Part shown: piece after piece, positions 33,565-41,062 of the stretch
Numbering within the stretch: the stretch's first letter is position 1
Layout of the letters: each line of letters starts with the position of its first letter
Assembly: GCF_900129705.1 (NCBI RefSeq)
Contig: NZ_FQWO01000003.1
Span: 186,001 to 250,000, forward strand
Reading direction: 5' to 3'
From: Flavobacterium granuli
Lineage (GTDB): Bacteria > Bacteroidota > Bacteroidia > Flavobacteriales > Flavobacteriaceae
DNA length: 64,000 bases
Made by a program: the position numbers and the translations under genes
Notes under the pieces: generated by a model
Told to the model about the DNA's origin: nothing
Seen by the model: the letters and a program-made list of their open reading frames with translations, nothing else
Database searches by the model: none

Positions 33565-33787
33565 GATTCAATTTTGTTTTCAATTTTTATCATAAAACGC
33601 AGAAATACTTCTATTGAGCTTATTTCTTGATTTTATTTTTTCAAAATTAGCTGCCTTTTATTAATTAGATAATTATTGGATATTAAGTATTTGTTACTAA
33701 AAGGTTAATCAAGATTTTAAATACTGTTTTTAGAGGTTCTAGTTTTTGTATGGTTGAAAGTGATTTGCAAAATTGAGATAAGCAGAA

Positions 33788-33819
33788 TAAAAAAGCCTCA
33801 ATAATTTCTTATTGAGGCT
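33788..33819 (-). terminator. Terminator of the first yceI gene
   Basis: Stem AGCCTCAATAA with a four-base loop (TTTC on the plus strand) and its exact complement, followed on the minus strand by T-rich sequence. Its centre is nearly identical to the terminator of the neighbouring yceI copy. Confidence 0.8.
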
Positions 33820-33847
33820 AGTCTTTTTTTGAATTTTAAGTAGGCAA

Positions 33848-34414
33848 CTACATTTTTAGAAATACTTCTAATTCAAAATCATTGTAGATGGTCTTATCTC
33901 CCAAGTCTTCAAAATAGCTTCCGGAGCCGTATTTAATATCATATTTGGTACGGTCTACAATTAGTTTTGCCGTTGCGGTATCGTCTTTTACGGTCAAATC
34001 AAATTTGGTTGGTTTTGTTACGCCTTTAATGGTCAAATCAGCGGTGATGCTGTAATTGTTTTTTCCTTTGTTCTGGATTGTTTTGAAGACTAATGTTGAG
34101 GTTGGGAAATTTTGGGTTCCAAAAAAATCATCCGATTTTAAATGACCTTCGAGGTTTAGTTTTGGTTTTCCTGTTTGGTCTGTGTTATTCAAGGTGGTCA
34201 TGTCAGCAACAAATCTTCCACCGGTAATCATATTATCTTTCATAATAAGGTAGCCTTCTTTAAAATCGATAGTGCCTTGATGCTCTCCTGTTATTTTTTT
34301 ACCAGTCCAAGTAATTTTACTTTTTGTAAGGTCAATTTTTTTGGTTTGGGATTGGGTGTTTCCATAAGTAAGCAGAAGGGTCACAAGGATTCCAATAATT
34401 TTTAATTTTTTCAT
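33848..34414 (-). CDS. YceI-family protein, copy 1
   Basis: A 188-residue exported lipocalin-like protein with a signal peptide ending near NTQSQTKK. YceI folds bind isoprenoid or other lipids in a beta-barrel. Typical motifs: SKITWTGKKITGEHQGTIDF, DDFFGTQNFPTSTLVFK and TIKGVTKPTKFDLTV. ATG at 34414 is preferred; an ATG at 34426 would add MCTK. A minus-strand TAACTTTG element at 34484-34491 may be its promoter. It is a close paralogue of the next gene upstream, with a hairpin terminator between them. Confidence 0.92.
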   Translation of the reverse strand: MKKLKIIGILVTLLLTYGNTQSQTKKIDLTKSKITWTGKKITGEHQGTIDFKEGYLIMKDNMITGGRFVADMTTLNNTDQTGKPKLNLEGHLKSDDFFGTQNFPTSTLVFKTIQNKGKNNYSITADLTIKGVTKPTKFDLTVKDDTATAKLIVDRTKYDIKYGSGSYFEDLGDKTIYNDFELEVFLKM

Positions 34415-34581
34415 TTTGGTACACATTTAAGGTTAAAAATAGATTTCGTTTGCGAATAATTATCTTAATTGCATCTGGTGTATCAAAGTTAAATAAAAGG
34501 ATTGATTTTTTTTGTAAAATAATGATTATTAGTATTTTAATTTTTATTGAGGTATTGTAGGGATTTCTGTGTTTTAAATAA

Positions 34582-34615
34582 AAAAAGAAACCCCAATAAT
34601 TTCTTATTGGGGTTT
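34582..34615 (-). terminator. Terminator of the marR-nitroreductase-yceI unit
   Basis: Stem AAACCCCAATAA with a four-base loop and its exact complement, followed by T-rich sequence on the minus strand. Confidence 0.85.
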
Positions 34616-34637
34616 GGTACAGTTTGGTTTTTGAAAA

Positions 34638-35204
34638 TTACATTTTCAAAGAAACAGCTAATTCAAATTCATCAGAAATGGCTTTGTCTCCTAAGCTGTC
34701 AAAGAAACTTTTTGATCCGTATTTGATATCATATTTTGTTCTGTCAACATTAAAAGTTGTAGTTGCAGTATTACCGTTTACTTTAATGTTAAAGTTTACC
34801 GGTTTTGTGATTCCTTTTATTGTTAAAGCAGCAGTAACATTATAAGTATCTTTAGCGGTCGTTTTAATGGTTTTGAATACTAAGGTTGAAGTTGGAAATT
34901 TATCTGTTCCAAAAAAATCGTCCGCTTTCAAGTGTCCGTTTAGTTTTTCTTGGTATTCTCCTTTTAAGTCAGTTGCTGTTAATGAAGTCATATCAACTGT
35001 AAAAGTTCCTCCAGTTAATTTTTTTCCTTTGAAAACTAGAGCACCGTCTTTTAGGTTAACAGTTCCGTTGTGCTGTCCTGTTACTTTTTTTCCAACCCAG
35101 TTGATGGTACTTGCTGAAGCATCTACTTTTTTAGTTTGTGCTGTTACTGATGCAGTTGATAAAACTACTACTAATGCTAATGCAATTGATTTTAAATTTT
35201 TCAT
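34638..35204 (-). CDS. YceI-family protein, copy 2
   Basis: A 188-residue exported YceI protein (signal peptide ending ASVTAQTKK), with STINWVGKKVTGQHNGTVNL, DDFFGTDKFPTSTLVFK and TIKGITKPVNFNIKV. It is much like copy 1 along its whole length, so the pair arose by duplication. It begins 29 bases after the nitroreductase stop, with the same orientation, and so belongs to the MarR-controlled unit. Lipid or quinone binding is known for some members; here the ligand is unknown. Confidence 0.92.
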   Translation of the reverse strand: MKNLKSIALALVVVLSTASVTAQTKKVDASASTINWVGKKVTGQHNGTVNLKDGALVFKGKKLTGGTFTVDMTSLTATDLKGEYQEKLNGHLKADDFFGTDKFPTSTLVFKTIKTTAKDTYNVTAALTIKGITKPVNFNIKVNGNTATTTFNVDRTKYDIKYGSKSFFDSLGDKAISDEFELAVSLKM

Positions 35205-35233
35205 TTGTTTAAATTTGATTTTAAGATTAATAA

Positions 35234-35866
35234 TTATAGTGTAATAAATAATTCGTTGTTTGATTTTCTAACTTTTTTGTAATGTTGGGTTGCGTCTTCC
35301 TCATGACGGTATCCTATGGATGCCATAACAGATGCATTAAGCCCCAGCGCTTCTAATCCCAGTATTTCGTTAACTTTATCTGGAGCAAAGCCTTCCATTG
35401 GAGTAACATCAATTTTTAATTCGGCTGCGGCATTTAGTAAGTTACCCAAAGCTAAATAAGTTTGTTTTGCAGTCCAATTATTTCTGGCTTCTTCAGGAAG
35501 TGAAGTGATAGCGGATTTCATGAAATCCATATATCCTTTCATGCTTTCTACCGGAACTTCTCTTGTTTCGCTTACGTTTTGGAAGTAATTATTAATACCT
35601 TCTTCTCCAAAGTTAGTTTCATTTGCAAAAATAATAAGGTGAGAAGCATCTACTACTTGCGATTGTCCCCAAGCGGCTTGTTGTAATTGTAATCTCAATT
35701 CCGGATTTTCAACAATAAGTACTTTATACGGCTGTAATCCGTATGAAGAGCTGCTTAGGCGGATTGCTTCTTTTAATAAGCTTAAATCTTCTGTAGATAT
35801 TTTTTTAGTAGCATCAAATTTCTTTGTAGCATATCTCCAATTTTGATTTTTTATAAAGGTGCTCAT
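35234..35866 (-). CDS. NAD(P)H-dependent nitroreductase-family oxidoreductase (MarR unit)
   Basis: A 210-residue FMN-dependent nitroreductase, paralogue of the gene at 20038 with the same length. Motifs: NWRYATKKFD at the N-terminus, RLSSSSYGLQPYKVLIVE (about residues 35-52) and the C-terminal LNASVMASIGYRHEEDATQ. It follows the marR gene by 12 bases, so it is probably induced when MarR releases DNA. Reduction of quinones, nitro compounds or other electrophiles is likely. Confidence 0.9.
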   Translation of the reverse strand: MSTFIKNQNWRYATKKFDATKKISTEDLSLLKEAIRLSSSSYGLQPYKVLIVENPELRLQLQQAAWGQSQVVDASHLIIFANETNFGEEGINNYFQNVSETREVPVESMKGYMDFMKSAITSLPEEARNNWTAKQTYLALGNLLNAAAELKIDVTPMEGFAPDKVNEILGLEALGLNASVMASIGYRHEEDATQHYKKVRKSNNELFITL

Positions 35867-35878
35867 GGTTTATAGGTG

Positions 35879-36331
35879 TTAATTTCTGTATTTTTCTAAT
35901 AGGATATTCAATTGTTCCAGTTCTTCAGAGTTTAATTTGTTCGAAAAAAAGCTTTCGTGTTTAACTACTTTAGGATCTATTTCGGTCAGAATATCGAGAC
36001 CTTTTTGGGTAATCAAAACTTCAATTTTTCGACGGTTATCAGGGCAAACATTACGAGTAACCAGATTCTTCAATAGTAATTTGTCTACAAGCCTGGTGGT
36101 ATTACTCGTTTTGGCTAACATGCGTTCCTGAATCATGCACATATTTGCAGGATTTCCTTTTTGCCCCCTTAGTATGCGTAAAACATTATATTGTTCTCCG
36201 GATATTTCATAAGGTTTTAAAATTTCATTAAAATTTTCTGTAATAACATTTTGAGTATATAAAACGTTCAGAATTATTTTTTTTGAAATATCTAATGGAA
36301 CCGTGCTTTTTATTTCGTCTTCAATTTTCAT
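35879..36331 (-). CDS. MarR-family transcriptional regulator
   Basis: A 150-residue winged-helix regulator. The DNA-binding region is visible (YNVLRILRGQ, then QERMLAKTSNTTRLVDKLLLK and the wing RNVCPDNRRKIEVLIT). C70 and C94 are near the recognition helix and wing, which would allow thiol sensing, but no family-specific redox motif is established here. It is first in a marR-nitroreductase-yceI unit, and two copies of ATTTGT-N4-ACAAAT cover its promoter, fitting autorepression. Confidence 0.92.
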   Translation of the reverse strand: MKIEDEIKSTVPLDISKKIILNVLYTQNVITENFNEILKPYEISGEQYNVLRILRGQKGNPANMCMIQERMLAKTSNTTRLVDKLLLKNLVTRNVCPDNRRKIEVLITQKGLDILTEIDPKVVKHESFFSNKLNSEELEQLNILLEKYRN

Positions 36332-36346
36332 ATTTGTGCATATGTA

Positions 36347-36362
36347 ATTTGTTGGTACAAAT
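36347..36362. promoter_or_regulatory. MarR operator-like site 1
   Basis: ATTTGT-TGGT-ACAAAT, overlapping the minus-7 element TACATTTG of the marR gene (36358-36365, minus strand). Confidence 0.65.
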
Positions 36363-36372
36363 GTAACACATT

Positions 36373-36396
36373 TTTTATTTGTATATACAAATAAAA
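36373..36396. promoter_or_regulatory. MarR operator-like site 2
   Basis: A perfect 24-bp palindrome with core ATTTGT-ATAT-ACAAAT (36377-36392). Its centre is exactly 30 bp from site 1, about three helical turns, and it covers the TTTG minus-33 box (36388-36391, minus strand) that lies 22 bases from the minus-7 element. Confidence 0.7.
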
Positions 36397-36442
36397 GAAT
36401 ATTTTTTTATTAAAATTTTCTTTCGGCAGTAGAATAGAGGAG

Positions 36443-36467
36443 AAAAGCCTTTACTGTAAAGGCTTTT
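36443..36467. terminator. Hairpin downstream of the thioredoxin pair
   Basis: AAAAGCCTTTA and its exact complement with a three-base loop. The T-run on the minus strand is short, so it is a weak or uncertain terminator for the genes ending at 36592. Confidence 0.45.
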
Positions 36468-36591
36468 GAGGTTTTAAGCACTATTATTTTTCTGAGAGAT
36501 TTTTCTGAAATAATTGTTTGTTATAGCAAAATTTGGATAAAAAGCTCACTATGCTAAATTTGATCAAATACATACAATTGGTCAAAATGAG

Positions 36592-36786
36592 TTATTTTTT
36601 CTCTTTTTTGATCAATAAATTGAAGAATAAACCACCCAATAGGCTTCCGTATAAAGTAGAATTTAAAGGCTTTGAAGTTATGGCACAACTTCCGGAGAGA
36701 CAGCCTACGTAATGATAATAAAGATAGCCACCGATGGCGCCAATAATTATTCCTATTCCGGTGATGATGATTGCTTTTTTATTCAT
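36592..36786 (-). CDS. Small DUF6132 membrane protein
   Basis: A 64-residue protein with two membrane segments (about residues 5-26 and 44-60) around a conserved loop GCLSGSCAITSKP that contains C29 and C34. The pattern fits DUF6132, a small Bacteroidota family of unknown function. Its start overlaps the stop of the thioredoxin gene by four bases (ATGA), so translation is coupled and a redox link through the two cysteines is plausible. Confidence 0.75.
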   Translation of the reverse strand: MNKKAIIITGIGIIIGAIGGYLYYHYVGCLSGSCAITSKPLNSTLYGSLLGGLFFNLLIKKEKK

Positions 36787-37088
36787 TGATTGCTTTTGTC
36801 TAAGATGATTTTAATAAGGTTGTCTTTTTCCAAAACACCGGATTGTCTCCACAATTGTTTTCCGTTTTGGAATAAAATCATCGTTGGTACGCCGCGAACT
36901 TGGTATACCGAAGCCAATTGTTGGTTTTTATCCACGTCTATTTTTATAATCGAAATTCGATCCCCCAAGCTGTCTTTTACTTCTTTCAAAATAGGCCCCA
37001 GCATCTTGCAAGGACCGCACCATGTGGCAAAAAAATCTACCAGCACGGGTTTTTCTGAATTTATGATTGTGTTGAAACTAGAATTCAT
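36783..37088 (-). CDS. trxA: Thioredoxin
   Basis: A 101-residue cytoplasmic thioredoxin that reduces protein disulfides. The active site is WCGPCK (C24, C27), with the cis-proline in RGVPTMILF. Length is typical. It shares a four-base overlap with the DUF6132 gene downstream. In Bacteroidota such extra thioredoxins often accompany sulfide or rhodanese genes, and a sulfur cluster starts 290 bp away. Confidence 0.92.
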   Translation of the reverse strand: MNSSFNTIINSEKPVLVDFFATWCGPCKMLGPILKEVKDSLGDRISIIKIDVDKNQQLASVYQVRGVPTMILFQNGKQLWRQSGVLEKDNLIKIILDKSNQ

Positions 37089-37330
37089 GGTGTTTATTTT
37101 TTTGGTGCTAAGCTTTTGTAAGCTGATGAGTGTTTCAAAATTACAAAATTTATCCCTTACTGATAAGGACTGATTCGTTAAAAAGGATTTAACTTTTTTT
37201 TAATTTTTTAAGCTTGGAATACTTTTGCTATCTAGTACGTGTTTTGCAATGTCTTGTAAAACAAGTGAATAGGTGAAAATAAAAACTAAGGCCTTTGGAT
37301 TTGTTCTAAGAATAAAATTCTTCGGATTTT

Positions 37331-37375
37331 AAAAAAGTGTATAAAAGAATTTAAATTCGATTGATACACTTTTTT
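37331..37375 (-). terminator. Terminator of the sulfur-cluster operon
   Basis: AAAAAAGTGTAT and its complement enclose a 21-base loop that itself contains the palindrome GAATTTAAATTC (37348-37359). A T-run follows on the minus strand, four bases after the stop of the 63-residue gene. Confidence 0.7.
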
Positions 37376-37378
37376 AAT

Positions 37379-37570
37379 TTATTTTTTATTTGGAATACTA
37401 CAACCATTGGGGCCACAACCAAAATTAAATAGTGCCTGGAACAGGAAGAATAAGCCAAATGCAATAAAAAACCATTCCTTGCTCACATAAGCCTGATAAA
37501 AAAGGAAGCCAGCAAAAGCTAAACGAAACATTCGCATAGCGTGCCAATTTGTAAAGAGTAGTTGTTTCAT
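37379..37570 (-). CDS. Small membrane protein with GCGPNGC motif
   Basis: A 63-residue protein with two hydrophobic stretches (about residues 14-29 and 32-49) and a C-terminal NFGCGPNGCSIPNKK bearing C52 and C57. I do not recognise the family with certainty. It starts three bases after the methyltransferase-HMA gene, so it is the last member of a tightly packed three-gene block in the sulfur cluster. The paired cysteines resemble metal- or persulfide-handling sites, but that is inference. Confidence 0.7.
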   Translation of the reverse strand: MKQLLFTNWHAMRMFRLAFAGFLFYQAYVSKEWFFIAFGLFFLFQALFNFGCGPNGCSIPNKK

Positions 37571-37573
37571 CTT

Positions 37574-38401
37574 TTATATTTTCTTTATTTTATATTTTTC
37601 ATCATAAGACACAATTGTTTGTAGTTCTTTTAATGGAATTTCTTTTTCACTGACAATCAAAACTTCGGAAAAATCAGTGCTCATGCTTGCGTTTAGAACA
37701 TCGTTTAATGCTTCAAATTTTGTTGTAACAGTATTCATGCAGCCACTGCAAGTAATGCCTTCAAATTCATAAAGATGGACTTCAATTGCATTTTTTTTGA
37801 ATTCAAAAAACAATTCAGAATTGGCCCTTGGAGCAATTGAATTTTGAGCTACATCTATTTTTAAAAAATCAAAAGCACCATTAAAAAGATTTTCGTATTC
37901 TTCTTTACTTCCGCCAAATGGAGGACTTACTTCAAATGTTCGATTAAATAGCAAGCCAGCTAAGATGCCATTTTCAGCTAAAAGCTGATGCATTTTCCAA
38001 ACGTACTTTTGACGCATCGTTGGTGGCAATGCGCAGAAAAAGGTTTGCTCAATAATCAAATCATAGCTGCCTTGGTGTTCAAAAAAATCACCTAATATTA
38101 TTTTTATATTGCTATTGGCAGCAAACTTTTGTTTTAAATTCTCAACTAAGGTTGGGGCAATATCAATAACATTAATATTGGTGAAGCCTTTTTCCAAAAG
38201 ATAATCTGCTTCGTAGCTATTGCCACAGCCGGGAATTAAGATCGCTATATCTTTATTTGTTAATGTGTCAATATAGGATTTAATAGGTGGTGCTATTTCT
38301 CCTAAATCCCATCCTGTTGCCTGGGCTTTGTATTGTGCATCCCAATATTCCTGATCTAAAGGTTTTTCGCAGGATACCACACAGCATTGTTCCTTATTCA
38401 T
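37574..38401 (-). CDS. TPMT-like methyltransferase fused to a C-terminal HMA domain
   Basis: A 275-residue two-domain protein. Residues 15-203 form an SAM-dependent methyltransferase of the thiopurine S-methyltransferase-like type (WDLGEIAPPIKSY at 31-43, IPGCGNSYEA at 57-66, ALPPTMRQKYVWKMHQLL at 124-141). Residues 205-275 resemble a heavy-metal-associated domain, with GITCSGCMNTV placing C218 and C221 where HMA domains bind copper or zinc. The N-terminus adds C6, C7 and C11. It starts one base after the DUF2892 gene and lies in a sulfide/persulfide cluster, so methylation of a thiol, sulfide or related chalcogen is plausible. The substrate is unproven. Confidence 0.82.
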   Translation of the reverse strand: MNKEQCCVVSCEKPLDQEYWDAQYKAQATGWDLGEIAPPIKSYIDTLTNKDIAILIPGCGNSYEADYLLEKGFTNINVIDIAPTLVENLKQKFAANSNIKIILGDFFEHQGSYDLIIEQTFFCALPPTMRQKYVWKMHQLLAENGILAGLLFNRTFEVSPPFGGSKEEYENLFNGAFDFLKIDVAQNSIAPRANSELFFEFKKNAIEVHLYEFEGITCSGCMNTVTTKFEALNDVLNASMSTDFSEVLIVSEKEIPLKELQTIVSYDEKYKIKKI

Positions 38402-38402
38402 G

Positions 38403-38609
38403 TCAATTAATTTTTTCGCGTGTATTTATCTTAAAAGGGATGTACAATGGACAAAAGCTTAGGAAGCTTGTAATCAAAAATACAATTGCAAATGCTCCTA
38501 AAATCAAAGCCAGTGTGCCGCTGATTGTATGAGTAAAATACAATACTCCAATAACGACCGCTATTAAAACCCTAATGATCTTGTCCGTTTGACCCATATT
38601 TTTTTTCAT
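38403..38609 (-). CDS. DUF2892 (YgaP-like) membrane protein
   Basis: A 68-residue inner-membrane protein with two membrane segments and the DUF2892 pattern (NMGQTDKIIRVLIAVVIG, then FLSFCPLYIPFKINT). DUF2892 is the membrane part of the rhodanese YgaP and often occurs as a separate gene beside rhodaneses. Its stop is one base from the next start, so it is translationally coupled with the methyltransferase-HMA gene. A second ATG at 38597 is possible. Confidence 0.85.
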   Translation of the reverse strand: MKKNMGQTDKIIRVLIAVVIGVLYFTHTISGTLALILGAFAIVFLITSFLSFCPLYIPFKINTREKIN

Positions 38610-38707
38610 GATATAAAATTTAAATGATTAAAATAGGTTATAATTCTATAGTAAATTTAAATTATAATATATTGATAATGAGTGTTTTTAGGTTTTTTTT
38701 TGAATTT

Positions 38708-40120
38708 TTAAAGTACCTTACTTTGACATACAAAATCAGTTTTGGGTACTTCGGTTTTTGCAATAGCATTAAAACCGCCTTCAATTTCTTTAAAATTTCT
38801 AAATCCGCGAGCCTGAAGAATTGAAGCGGCAATCATGCTGCGATATCCTCCGGCACAATGAAGAAAGAAAGGTTCCTTAGGGTCTATAGTTTTAATCCAA
38901 TCATTGATATTAGCTAAAGGTCTGCTATAAGCTTCATCAATATGTTCTGCGCTATATTCACTTTCTTTTCGAATGTCAATTACTTTGCTTTCGCCAATTT
39001 TTAGTTCTTTAGAAAATTCCTCGGCAGTGATTCTATTCACGGTATCGATTTCTTTTCCTGTCTTTTTCCAAGCTTCAAAACCACCTTCCAGATGACCTAT
39101 CAGATTGTCAAAGCCCACACGGCTTAAGCGCGTTACAGATTCTTCTTCCTGGCCCATTTCTGTTACCAGAATAATAGGTTGTTTTACATCGGCAATTAAG
39201 GCGCCAACCCAAGGAGCAAAATCACCTTCGATTCCTATATTGATGGATTGCGGAATAAATCCTTTGGCAAATTCTCCATTTTTTCTAGTGTCTAAAATTA
39301 AGGCTCCGGTATCTTTTACAACGGCTTCAAAATCTTTCGCACTGATGGCTCTCATACCATGGTTTAAAACGGTTTCAAAGCTTTCGTAACCTTGTTTGTT
39401 CATAGCAACATTCATCCCAAAATAAGCAGGAGGAGGCAATAAACCATCGGTTACTTCCTTGATGAATTCCTCTTCGGTCATATTGGCTCTCAAAGCATAA
39501 TTTGTCGCTTTTTGTTGCCCTATAGTTGATACGGTTTCTTTACTCATGTTTTTGCCGCAGGCACTACCAGCGCCGTGTGCAGGGTATACAATAACATCAT
39601 CGGCCAGGGTCATTATTTTTGATCTTAACGAATGGAATAATATTCCGGCTAATTGCTCTTGTGTCATTGAAGCAGCTTTTTGAGCTAAATCGGGTCTTCC
39701 TACATCACCAATAAATAAGGTGTCTCCAGAGAAGATGGCATGTTCTTTTCCGTTTTCATCGATCAATAAATAAGTAGTGCTTTCCATGGTATGTCCGGGA
39801 GTATGCAATGCTTTTATTTTGATGTTTCCAATGTTGAATTCCTGACCGTCAGCAGCTATGGTAGCTTCAAATTCAGGATTGGCGGTGGGGCCATAAACAA
39901 TTGGAGCAGCTGTTTTTTTACTCAAATCGATATGACCTGAAACAAAATCAGCATGAAAATGAGTTTCAAAAATATATTTCAGCTTTACATTGTCACGTTC
40001 TAAGCGGTCCAAATAGGGTTGAACTTCTCTTAGCGGATCTATGATCGCCGCTTCCCCATTTGAAGTTATATAGTAAGCGCCTTGGGCTAAACATCCGGTA
40101 TATATTTGTTCTATTTGCAT
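38708..40120 (-). CDS. cstB: Persulfide dioxygenase-rhodanese fusion (CstB-like)
   Basis: A 470-residue protein that would oxidise low-molecular-weight persulfides and release thiosulfate or sulfite. The N-terminal metallo-beta-lactamase fold has ETHFHADFVSGH (iron ligands H54, H56, D58 and H63) and GHTMESTTYLL. Two rhodanese modules follow: the first (about residues 265-350) has no active-site cysteine, the second has the loop HCAGGYRS with the catalytic cysteine. This order matches CstB of staphylococci. Neighbours TauE and a Crp/Fnr regulator fit sulfide detoxification. Confidence 0.93.
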   Translation of the reverse strand: MQIEQIYTGCLAQGAYYITSNGEAAIIDPLREVQPYLDRLERDNVKLKYIFETHFHADFVSGHIDLSKKTAAPIVYGPTANPEFEATIAADGQEFNIGNIKIKALHTPGHTMESTTYLLIDENGKEHAIFSGDTLFIGDVGRPDLAQKAASMTQEQLAGILFHSLRSKIMTLADDVIVYPAHGAGSACGKNMSKETVSTIGQQKATNYALRANMTEEEFIKEVTDGLLPPPAYFGMNVAMNKQGYESFETVLNHGMRAISAKDFEAVVKDTGALILDTRKNGEFAKGFIPQSINIGIEGDFAPWVGALIADVKQPIILVTEMGQEEESVTRLSRVGFDNLIGHLEGGFEAWKKTGKEIDTVNRITAEEFSKELKIGESKVIDIRKESEYSAEHIDEAYSRPLANINDWIKTIDPKEPFFLHCAGGYRSMIAASILQARGFRNFKEIEGGFNAIAKTEVPKTDFVCQSKVL

Positions 40121-40145
40121 GATTTTTTATTTTTAGATTCTTATA

Positions 40146-40153
40146 CAAAGGTA
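40146..40153 (-). promoter_or_regulatory. Minus-7 element (TACCTTTG) of cstB
   Basis: TAnnTTTG on the minus strand, 26 bases before the cstB ATG. Confidence 0.5.
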
Positions 40154-40180
40154 ACTCTTGTGTTTCAATTTTAAAGTGAC

Positions 40181-40195
40181 TATTGTTACACAATA
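40181..40195. promoter_or_regulatory. Inverted repeat upstream of cstB
   Basis: TATTGT-TAC-ACAATA, about 40-50 bases upstream of the inferred cstB transcription start. This is the usual place for an activator of the Crp/Fnr type, such as the one encoded three genes upstream. Confidence 0.45.
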
Positions 40196-40200
40196 TGGTT

Positions 40201-40989
40201 TTATTTAAAGAAGATTTCTTTGGTTATAATATAGATTCCCATTACTAATACAAACCACCCAAAGATGGGTTTTAATTTAGTTCCATCTATTTTTTTCGAA
40301 AGCTTGATTCCGATAAGCATTCCTATAAGGGCAATACTTGAAATCATGATCAAAAAGGGATAGTCAATAGGCATACCAATATACAAGTCACCAGCAAAAC
40401 CAATACTGGAATTGATGAAAATGATTAATAAGGAAGTACCAACGGCTTGTTTCATAGGTAAATTAGCAAAAAACAATAAAGCAGGTATGATTAAAAATCC
40501 GCCTCCAGCGCCTAAAAATCCGGTTACGATCCCAACAAAAAAACCGATTATTCCCAGCTGCATATAATTGGTTTTTGGAGGAATTTCTACAGTTTTTGTT
40601 TTGCGTATCATCGATATGGCGGCAGCCATCATTAGCACTGAAAAAACAATCATAATCAGAAAGTTTTTGGACACTTCATAGGACGCAATGGAGAAAATTG
40701 TCGAGGCAATTTTGGGGAAAATAACTTCGCGAATAATCAGGATGGAAAAAATCGATGGAATGGCAAAATACATCGCCGATTTGATTTTAAGATTTCCCAT
40801 TTTATAATGACTGATACATCCAAATAAGGAAGTGATTCCCACTATAAAAAGAGAATAACTGGTGGCGTTTTCAGGATCTATTTTGAAGAGATAAACGAGG
40901 ATAGGAATGGTGAGTATGGATCCTCCTCCTCCTATTAAACCCAAAGAAAGACCAATGATGATTGAAGCAAAATATCCTAAAAGTTCCAT
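40201..40989 (-). CDS. TauE/SafE-family sulfite exporter
   Basis: A 262-residue inner-membrane protein with about eight membrane segments and the duplicated glycine-rich TauE motifs (GLSLGLIGGGGSILTIPIL near residue 13, VTGFLGAGGGFLIIPALLF near 155). The family moves sulfite, sulfoacetate or related anions. Between a Crp/Fnr gene (73 bp upstream) and cstB (80 bp downstream), it would export the sulfite or thiosulfate made by persulfide oxidation. Confidence 0.9.
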   Translation of the reverse strand: MELLGYFASIIIGLSLGLIGGGGSILTIPILVYLFKIDPENATSYSLFIVGITSLFGCISHYKMGNLKIKSAMYFAIPSIFSILIIREVIFPKIASTIFSIASYEVSKNFLIMIVFSVLMMAAAISMIRKTKTVEIPPKTNYMQLGIIGFFVGIVTGFLGAGGGFLIIPALLFFANLPMKQAVGTSLLIIFINSSIGFAGDLYIGMPIDYPFLIMISSIALIGMLIGIKLSKKIDGTKLKPIFGWFVLVMGIYIITKEIFFK

Positions 40990-41062
40990 TTATTATTTTT
41001 TATTACAAAGGTTGCCTGTATTTGATGCACAAACAGTAACATTTGTCACATTGCGTCTTTTT

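Noticed and set aside
36463..36591. Small gene between the marR promoter and the DUF6132 gene
   Set aside because: No frame of reasonable length or composition; the stretch holds only a weak hairpin.
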